Positions 11,501-22,283 of a stretch of DNA of 64,000 nucleotides are shown here, piece after piece; the first letter of the stretch is position 1; each line of letters starts with the position of its first letter. Both the position numbers and the translations under genes were made by a program. A model generated the notes under the pieces. That model was not told the origin of the DNA, did not search any database, and saw only the letters and a program-made list of their open reading frames with translations. The stretch comes from Plotosus lineatus (taxonomy: Eukaryota > Chordata > Actinopteri > Siluriformes > Plotosidae). Location of the stretch: the NCBI GenBank assembly GCA_024760905.1, contig CM045729.1, positions 52,806,080-52,870,079 on the forward strand. Direction: 5' to 3'.

Positions 11501-14500
11501 TCTTCACCTGAGTGTCCAGAACATACAGCCGCAAGTCCGATGACACGACTACAAAGTCAATCATTGAATTGCGACCTAGGGTGTCCTGGTGCCAAGTGCA
11601 CTTATGGGCACACTTATGTTCGAACGTAGTGTTCGTGATAGACAAACTGTGACTAGCACAGAAGTCCAACAACGAAATACCATTCAGGTTCAGGCTGGAG
11701 AGGTCATACCTACCGATCACACCTTTCCAGGTCACACCATCGTTGCCCACATGGGCGTTGAAGTCTCCAAGACGAGTGAGTCCTTCGAGGGAGTGTTCTC
11801 CAACACACACCCCAAAGACTCCAAGAAGGGTGGGTACTCTGAACTGTCATTTGGTGCATAAGCACTAATAACAGTCAGGACCCATCCCCCCACTCGAAGA
11901 CGGAGGGAAGCTACCCTTTCTTCAACCGGGGAGAACCCCAACATTTGGGCTCTGAGACGGGGGGCAATAAGAATGCCCAGACCGGCACGCCACCTCTCTC
12001 CATGAGCAACTCCAGAATAGAAGAAGGTCCAGCCTCTCTTGAGATGGATGGTTCCAGAGCCCAAGCTGTGCGGTGAGGTGAACCCGACTATATCTAGTCG
12101 GTATCTCTCCACCTCACATACCAGATCAGGCTCCTTCCCCGCCAGAGAGGTGACATTCCATATCCCGAGGGTCAGAGTGAGTAGCCGAGAATCGGTCCGA
12201 CAGAGCCCATGCCTTCGGCTGCCACCCAACTCACATTGCACCCGACTCCTAAAACTCCTTCCACGGTTGGTGGGTCCATGAGAGGGTGGACCCATGTCTC
12301 CTTTTCAGGCTAGGCCCGGCCAGGCTCCATGGGCAGAAGCCCGGCCACCAGGCGCTTGCCTTTGCGCCCCTTCCCCGGGCCTGGCTCCAGGGGGGAACCC
12401 CGGTGACCTGCGTCCGGGCAAAGGAGACTGCTTCCTTAGATGTCTCTCCGTCATAAGGGTCTTCTGAAGTAATAGATTATTTAAAAAATTATTAAATTCC
12501 TAAACAATTCATCTTTGGCTATGCCATCATAAACAGTGCTTTTAATTTACTGAATATTTAACTGTCTGTCAAGAATGCGCATTGATTTTTGAACTTGAAT
12601 AATAGAAAATGTGATGTAATCTGAAGAGTCATGTTGAGTTTAAGACAGCAATTATTGTGAGTTCAAAGTAGAAAAGTAGATTTGTTGCTAGGCTCTTTTG
12701 TGGCCCAAAAAGTCAATAGATTTGGCAACAAAGTCTTAAAGTTGGCAACGCTGGTTTGTGTTGGGTTCAAAAGGGAGTCATCGATTCTGTAGAAAGATGA
12801 ATGCACACCTCCCTTTAGTGTTCTTTGTGAAGCTACACCCACTAAATTAACAACACAAATCACCACAACACGAACAAGTACAATCCTATCTCCTATCTAG
12901 CAAACCAGTCTCCTCGTACTCATTGGCTGAAATAGTGTTGTGTGCTTCTCTTCATGCCACCTTTGTTGTTTCCCATTTCCAGAACCAGGTCTGTGTACAA
13001 ACGTTTTTGTTTCATTCTGTGCATCTTCCCTGGCCCCACAGATTAGGAAGAGTGTATTGGATTAGTATCGATGACTGCACCTTTTAATTAGTGCATGCTA
13101 ATAGGTCTGTTATTCTTAAGTACATTCCTGAAGTTGCTTGAATGTGCAGTAAAATCCGGTTACCAGCATGTCTCCCCTCTTTTATGTTGCTGTAGTGATT
13201 CAAAGTTAAGCTTCAACCTTCCGTCATGGTTTTCACCCTAAAAGCATGTCTGTGTTGTTATTGTGAGTTACTCTGTGTGATTGTTGTTGGTGTAGTTGTA
13301 GATTTGTTGATGGTACCAAAAACTTTAGTTTTGCATGCTGGTTGGTCTGGATATCGTCAGTACTGAAAACACACTCGAGATTTGTTTTAATTTGACTTGT
13401 GTGACTCCAATCTAGAAATCCGAGCTGCTCTTTTTTGCAGTACATCAGCAGGCCAGCATGTTTTTATATTCTGGATATTTTCACCTGTGTCATGCTGAGT
13501 CAGTTTTGAAATCAGTCCCACACTGAGTGAAAAATCACATACGATTTTCAGTGCATTTAAATCATTAGCCTAGACATAGTATGAGTGTTGTCTTTTTCCA
13601 CACTTGTTCCAGAACATTTCAGTGCTAAGTGGTTCAAAACCGTCCAGTCCGAGTTCAGAGTTAGCAGGGCTATTGGCAGAGCCCAACCTATCAGGCCGAA
13701 CTCACACTTTAAGCTTCTCTTCTAGTGAGGTGAGTGGCATGCTCTGACACCCCCCTCCCCCCAGTAAATGCTGTGTTTGCTGTATCAGTCCTGTCAAACA
13801 AACTATTGTTAAAGTGAACAGTAGGTTTCAGATGAGAAATTGCTCCCCATAATTACCTTTCCAAAAAAAAAATTTTACAAATGAAGTGTGATGTGTGTGT
13901 GATTTTTAGGGCAGGGACAAAATTATTTATTTTAAACTAAGTTGATATGCAGTGAAAGTCTGTGGGTAATAAATAAATATATATATAATATACAACCAAG
14001 GCATATATTTCAAGACCTTCAAGGCACATAACATATAGCCACACATAGAAAAAGAAATTAAAACATGGTTGTAAAATATATATACAGGGATCCCTCACTT
14101 TCCGCAGTTAATTGGAACCGAGGTCCCCCCGCGACCTCTGAATTCCACGAAGTAGGATCAACCCCCCTGACTGACATTTTTATATATATATAAATGTATG
14201 TGTATATAATATTAATAAATGCATATTCAACGTTATAATTGTTTGTAATAACAGTTAAACATTCAAAAATAATGCATAAGATGTAAATAAAATATAAATA
14301 TACACTCATAAAAGCACGCACGTGCACGAGATGCACACCTCACATAAAAATGTAACTAGCTTTGGGGGGGGGGTGCTGGTTTTTTTTTTTTTTTTTTTTT
14401 TTTTGGTTTTGTTTGTTTGGGGTTTTTTGTATAATTGGCCTTGTTTTGCTGCATTCTCCTTAACTTTTCCCCCTGATTCTTCCTTAATTTCCTTATTTTT

Positions 14501-14602
14501 AATTCGATAAATATTTTTTTTAAAAACTGCGATGCACTGAAGCCACATGAATTGAAGCGTGAAGTAGTGAGGGATCCCTGTGTGTGTGTGTGTGTGTGTG
14601 TG

Positions 14603-14699
<97 letters not shown>

Positions 14700-17600
14700 T
14701 ACAGGGATCCCTCAATGCAACCGTGAGGGAGGGGCACAAGCCAGTGTCTCTCCCTCGCGCCGGTCCCGAGCCCGGATAAATGCAGAGAGTTGCGTCAGGA
14801 AGGGCATCCAGCGTAAAACAAATGCCAAATAAATCATGCGAGTCATATCAAGAAAATTCATACCGGATCAGTCGAGGCCCGGGTTAACAACGACCGCCAT
14901 CAGTGCTGTTAACCAACAGGGTGCTGGTGGAAATTGGACTACTGTTGGTCAAAGAAGGAGGCGTGTCCGTAGGCAGAGAGAGAGAGAGAAGAGGAAAGGC
15001 AGGAGTCTAGGACTAAGAGTAGGGACTTTGAATGTTGAAACTATGACAGGAAAATGTAGAGAGCTGGCTGACATGATGCAGAGGAGGAAGGTGGACATAC
15101 TGTGTGTTCAGAAGACCATGTGGAAAGGTAGCAAGGCTAGAAGCTTAGCAGGGTTTAAGCTGTTTTTTCATGGTGTGGATGGGAAGAGAAATGGAGTAGG
15201 AGTCATCTTGAAGGAGGAGTTTGTCAGGAATGTTCTAGAAGTGAAGAGAGTGTCAGACAGAGTGATGAGTCTCAAGTTAGAAATTGAAGGCATGATGTTC
15301 AATGTTGTTAGTGCTTATGCCCCACAGGCAGGATGTGAGCTAGAAGAGAAGGAGATAATTCTGGAGTGAGTTTGATGAAGTGATGCAGAATACCCCCAAA
15401 GAAAGAGTAGTCATTGGGGCAGACTTCAGTGGACATGTTGGTGCAGGAAACATAGGGGACGAGGAAGTGATGGGCGGGTTTGGTATCCAGGACAGGAACG
15501 CAGAAGGACAGTTGTTGGTAGATTTTGCAAAAAGAATGGAAATGGCTGTGGTAAATACTTTCTTCCAGAAGAGAGAGGAGCATAGAGTGACTTATAAAAG
15601 CAGAGGTAGGAGCACACAGGTAGACTACATCTTGTGTACGCGATGTAATTTGAAGGAAGTCAGTGACTGCAAAGTAGTAGTGGGTGAGAGTGTTGCCAAA
15701 CAGCATAGGATGGTGGTGTGCAGGATGACGCTGATGGTGAGGAAGGTGAAGAAGGCAAAGGCTGAGCAGAAGACAAAGTGGTGGAAGCTGAAAAAGGAGG
15801 AGTGTTGTGTTGTCTTCAAGGAGGAGTTGAAACAGGCTTTGGGTGGTCAGGAAGTGCTTCCAGATGACTGGACAACTACAGCTACAGCTAATGTGATCAG
15901 GGAGACAGGTAGGAGAATACTTGGTGTGTCATCTGGAAGGAGAGGAGATAAGGAGACTTGGTGGTGGAATGAGGAACTGCAGGAGTGTGTACAAAGGAAG
16001 AGGTTGGCTAAGAAGAAGTGGGACATAGAGAGGACTGAAGAGAGTAAACAGCAGTACAGGGAGACACAGCGTAAGGCGAAGGTAGCAGTGTCAAAGGCCA
16101 AACAGAGGGCGTATGATGACTTGTATGCTCGGTTGGAAAGTAAAAAGGGAGAAAATGATTTATACAGGTTTGGCACAGCAGAGAAATAGAGATGGGAAGG
16201 ATGTGCAGCAAGTTAGAGTGATTAAGGACAGAGAGGGAATTGTGTTGACTGGTGACAGAAGTGTGCTGGGAAGATGGAAAGAGTACTTTGAAGAGCTGAT
16301 GAATGAGGAAAATGAGAGAGAAAAAAAGTAGAAGAGGTGACTGTTGAGGACCAGGAAGTAGCAAAGATTAGTAAGGGTGAAGTGAGGAGGGCATTGAAGA
16401 GGATGAAGAATGGAAAGGCAGTTGGCCCTGATGACATACCGGTGGAGCTATGGAAGTGTCTAGGAGAGGAAGCAGTAGATTTCCTGACATGAACATTCAA
16501 CAAGGTCCTCGAGAGTGAGAGGAGGAATGGAGGAGAAGTGTGCTGGTGCCCATTTTTAAGAACAAGCGAGATGTGCAGAGTTGTGGCAACTTCAGGGGGA
16601 TAAAGTTGATGAGCCAGACAATGAAATTATGGGAAAGAAGAGTGGAAGCAAGACTAAGGGCAGAGGTCAGCATTTGTGAACAACAGTTTGGTTTCATGCC
16701 AAGAAAGAGCACCACAGATGCAGTGGTTTGCCTTGAGGATGTTAATAGAGAAAGTCAGAAGGAGCTGCATTGTGCCTTTGTGGATCTGGAGAAAGCATAT
16801 GACAGGGTGCCGAGAGAGGAACTGTGGCATTGCATGAGAAAGTCTGGAGTGGCAGAGAAGTATGTTAGAGTGGTGCAGGACATGTATGAGAGATGTAAGA
16901 CAGTGGTGAGGTGTGCTGTCGGTGTGACAGAAGAGTTCAAGGTGGAGGTGGGACTGCATCAAGGGTCAGCTCTGAGCCTTTTCTTGTTTGCTATGGTGAT
17001 GGACAGGCTGACAGACGAGGTTGGGCAAGAATCTCCATGGACTATGATGTTTTCAGATGACATTGTGATCTGCAGTGAGAGCAGAGAACAAGTGCAGGAA
17101 AACCTAGAGAGGTGGAGGTATGCCCTGGAAAGGAGGGGAATGAAGGCCAGCCTAAGTAAGACAGAATACATGTGTAAGAATGCTAAGGACCCAACAGGAA
17201 TGGTGAGGTTACAAGGAGCAGAGATAAGGAAGGTGGAGGATTTTAAGTACTTAGGCTCAACAATCCAGAGCAATGGAGAGTGTGGGAAAGAGGTGGAGAA
17301 ACGTGTGCAGAATGGTTGGAGAAAAGTGTTCGGTGTGATGTGTGATAGGAAGGTATCGGCAAAAATGAAAGGAAAAGTGTACAAGACGGTGTTGAGGCCA
17401 GCGATGTTGTATGGTTTAGAAACGGTGGCCCTAAGGAAAAGACAGGAGGCAGAGCTGGAGGTAGCAGAGATGAAAATTTTGAGGTTCTCTTTGGGAGTAA
17501 CGAGGATGGATAGGATCAGGAATGAGCACATCAGAGGGACAGCACATGTAAGACGTTTTGGAGACAAAGTCAGAGAGGCTAGATTGAGATGGTTTGGACA

Positions 17601-19684
17601 TGTACAGAGGAGGGATAGTGAGTATATTGGTAGTAGGATGTTGAGATTGGAACTACCAGGCAGAAGGCCTAGAGGAAGACCAAAGAGACGATTCATGAAT
17701 GTGGTGAAGGAGGACATGAAGGCAGTTGGTGTCAGAGAAAAAGATGCAAAGGATAGGGTGAGATGGAGGCAGATGATTCACTGTGGCGACCCCTGAAGGG
17801 AAAAGCCAAAAGGACAAGGAGAAGAAGATATACTAGTCCTTCTCAAAAAATTAGCATATTGTGATAAAATTCATTATTTTCTGTAATGTACTGATAAAAA
17901 TTAAACTTTCATATATTTTAGATTCATTGCACACCAACTGAAATATTTCAGGTCTTTTATTGTTTTAATACTGATGATTTTGGCATACAGCTCATGAAAA
18001 CCAAAAATCTCTATCTCAAAAAATTAGCATATATTTCATTCGACCAATAAAAAAGTGTTTTTAATACAAAAAAGTCAACCTTCAAATAATTATGTTCAGT
18101 TATGCACTCAATACTTGGTCGGGAATCCTTTTGCAGAAATGACTGCTTCAATGCAGCGTGGCATGGCGGCAGTCAGCCTGTGGCACTGCTGAGGTGTTAT
18201 GGAGGCCCAGGATGCTTCGCTAGCGGCCTTAAGCTCATCCACAGTGTTGGGTCTGGTGTCTCTCAACTTTCTCTTCACAATATCCCACAGATTCTCTATG
18301 GGGTTCAGGTCAGGAGAGTTGGCAGGCCAATTGAGCACAGTAATACCATGGTCAGTAAACCATTTAGCAGTGGTTTTGGCACTGTGAGCAGGTGCCAGGT
18401 CGTGCTGAAAAATGAAATCTTCATCTCAATAAAGCTTTTCAGCAGATAGAAGCATGAAGTGCTCCAAAATCTCCTGACAGCTAGCTGCATTGACCCTGCC
18501 CTTGATAAAACACAGTGGACCAACACCAACAGCTGACATGGCACCCCAGACCATCACTGACTGTGGCTACTTGACACTGGACTTCAGGCATTTTGGAATT
18601 TCCTTCTCCCGTCTTCCTCCGGACTCTGGCATCTTGATTTCCGAATGACATGCAAAATTTGCTTTCGTCTGAAAAAAGTACTTTGTACCACTGAGCAACA
18701 GTCCAGTGCTGCTTCTCTGTAGCCCAGGTCAGGCGCTTCTGCCACTGTTTCTGGTTCAAAAGTGGCTTGACCTGGGGAATGTGGCAGCTGTCGCCCAGTC
18801 CACTGCTTCCACAGGTCCCGAAAAGTCTGGAATCGGCCCTTCTCCACAATCTTCCTCAGGGTCCGGTCACCTCTTCTGGTTGTGCAGCGTTTTCTGCCAC
18901 ACTTTTTCCTTCCCACAGACGTCCCAGGCACTGAGGTGCCTTGATACAGCACTCTGGGAACAGCCTATTCGCTCAGAGATTTCTTTCTGTGTCTTACCCT
19001 CTTGCTTGAGGGTGTCAATGATGGCCTTCTGGACAGCAGTCAGGTCGGCAGTCTTACCCATGATTGCGGTTTTAAGTAATGAACCAGGCTGGGAGTTTTT
19101 AAAAGCCTCAGGAATCTTTTGCAGGTGTTTAGAGTTAATTGGTTGATTCAGATGATTAGGTTAGTAGCTCGTTTAGAGTCCCTGAACATGATATGCTAAT
19201 TTTTTGAGATAGGAATTTTGGGTTTTCATGAGCTGTATGCCAAAATCATCCGTATTAAAACAATCAAAGACCTGAAATATTTCAGTTGGGGTGCATTGAA
19301 TCTAAAATATATGAAAATTGATTTTTTTTCAGTACATTACAGAAAATAATGAACTTTATCACAATATGCTAATTTTTTGAGAAGGACTAGTACAGGGATC
19401 CCTCACTAATTCACGCTTCAATTTATGCGGCTTCAGTGCATCGCGTTTTTGTTTTTTAAATATTCATTGAAATAAAAAATAAGAAAATTAATGAAAAAAA
19501 GATTAAGGAAAATACCACAAATACAAGGCCACTTATGCAAAAAAAAAACCTAAACAAAAAACAACCCAAAATCTCCCATCAAAACTGCATTTTTGTGATG
19601 CTTGCGTCTTTGTGTGTATATTTATATTTTGTTTACATCTTATGCATTATTTTTTAACATACACACTCACTATGTGTGTATGTA

Positions 19685-19736
<52 letters not shown>

Positions 19737-22195
19737 GTGCATGCATGCATGCATGCATAACCAAAGCAAATATTTGCAGCCTCCAGGGCATGTAACATGT
19801 ATCCACATAGAAAAAATAATGTAAATAAAAATGGTTACAAAATTAATTGCATATACAGTGGTACCTCACATTACGAAATTAATCCGTTCTAGTAGTGGCT
19901 TCGTAACCTGATTTTTTCGTAAGTTGGACCGCATTTTGCATGTAAAAGGCCTCATTCGTTCCAAGGCTCCCAATACTACCCCTAAACCCTTTAAAGGCCT
20001 CCTTCTGCTTCAATATCGTACCGATGGTAGACAGGTTTGGCCATATTCCTTTGCAATATCACTCAACCTCATGCCACAAGCCCGGTTCTTTTTCTCACTC
20101 ACACCAGGAATTACGTGCGTGTGTGCAGCTGTGATGCAGTTCCATAATAGCCAATGGGAGGGAGCTGTGTCATGGGTATTATGGAGCTCTATCTAGCGCC
20201 TGAGTCGTAGAACGACCATTGGCGACCCGCTATGAAGGATAACGCCCTGGTTATCATCATCACGGAGGTTTTCTTAGCAGGATTAGTGCAGTGATTTGCC
20301 ATTGCCTTCTGCACGATGCGAACCTACGGGCAATTTAGAATGACCAATTAACCTACTGTGCATGTCTTTGGATTGTGGGAGGAAACCGGAGCACCCGGAG
20401 GAAACCCACGCAAGCACGGGGACAACATGCAAACTCCACACAGAAACGCCCAGGCCGGGAATCGAACCCAGGCCTTCTTGCTGTGAGGCGGACGTGCTAC
20501 CACTACGCCAATGTGCCGCCATTATGGAGATACAGCTCCATAATAGCCAATGGGAGGCCAGCGTGGCGGGATGTTGGGAGATAGCCAATGGGAGGCCAGC
20601 GGGGCGGGATGTTGGAAGAAAGCCAATTGGAGATCAACTCGCGCACTGTTTTATTTTTGAGATGGCGCGTTTTGTAATGTGAATTTTTTTCGTATCCAGA
20701 GACAGAAATTGTAGGTAAATGCGTTTCGTAACCAGGATTTTTTTGTTTGTTGGGTCTCTCGTAAGGCGAGGTACCACTGTAATTGATTTCTTAACCATGT
20801 TCTTTTTTCTATGTGGATGCATGTTACATGCTTCAAATATTGGTGTGGATGAGTAATATGAAACATTTTTGTTTATACAAGGCATGTAGAGAGAAATTGT
20901 ATTTATCCCGCAGTGCTGTTTTGTGATTATCTGAAAGTGTCTAATTTTGGATTCATTTTTGCTGAAATGTTCACTGTTTTACTGTAATTCTTATGGAGAA
21001 AATGAAATGTAAAGTTTTGGGATCATCATTAGGGTTTTTTTGTCAACCTCAGAGTGTCTGAATGTTTCTAAGTGCCTAATAGGGAAAAGGTTCCACTCAG
21101 TTTCCCAAGAGTGTCGCTAAATTTGCAAACCTATATTAATTTTGGTGCGCATGCGGCTGCACGTGTCTTTCATTGTAGATGCAGGATAATGAGCCTTTCT
21201 CAGTGGGGAAAGACTTCCAGTGGCAAAATCGTCCAATTTCTGAGTGGACAACTCAGCAGGTGTGCCATTGGCTAATGGGAATGAACATGGATCAGTACAC
21301 CTCTGATTTTACAACACATAATATTGATGGACAGCAACTGATGAACCTGGACAGTGACAGACTAAAAGTGGGTGAATGTTCAATGTAATAAATAAGTAAA
21401 CACTATTATAAAAAGGCTATGATGAATCAAACCCTTGTAAAATTTGCAATTGATGCACATCTGTGAATGCATACTTGTTGTTTGAGTCCTGACCACATTG
21501 CATCATAGAATATTGATTTTGAATACAGACACTCCCAGACTTGCGTTTTTAATTGGTTCCGGACAGCCGAACGCAAGTTGTTACAGTGACTTATGACGCT
21601 CATACTGCACTATATATATCCATAAATACCATTACCGTATATCATAAAACACCCCTAAATCAATTATAAGCATTTTAAAATAATATCACCATAATTTAAA
21701 ATAAATTTAAGCAAAATAATTTCAAATAGATAAATTTTAATCAAATTCACTCATCAAATACAGTATCAGATATAACCTTTAACATTCTCTATGATGCAAT
21801 CTTTCTGCTTGTAAATAGTTTGGATGGTCATTTTACATGAAACTGAGCCAAGTCAATTTACAACAACAGCCAGTCAATGCTTACAATATGTGAGGCGCTC
21901 AACACCGAAAGTAGTTTACTTATTTTGTGCTTGGGACAAAGCGCGGGTTATACTGACTTCCGGTCTTTCAGTGAGCAAGGGCGCCGTTGAATACTGGTTT
22001 AGTACTCGGCCTGCACTGATGTGAATCACCAGCAGAGCAGACAGTTCTCTTTCTTTTCTGGATTCTTTTTGGTAGAGCAAATAACAAAAATAAAAGGACG
22101 GGACAAAGACTTTCTATTGAAACTCCATTTATCACTACAGATCTGTTTTGAGGGGTGGTGAAACCATCCTCTCTCTTCAGGTGATTATAGAAGAA

Positions 22196-22283
<88 letters not shown>

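Noticed and set aside
14836..17796. RTE frames as host genes
   Set aside because: Endonuclease and reverse transcriptase motifs, frameshifts and dispersed relatives show a LINE.
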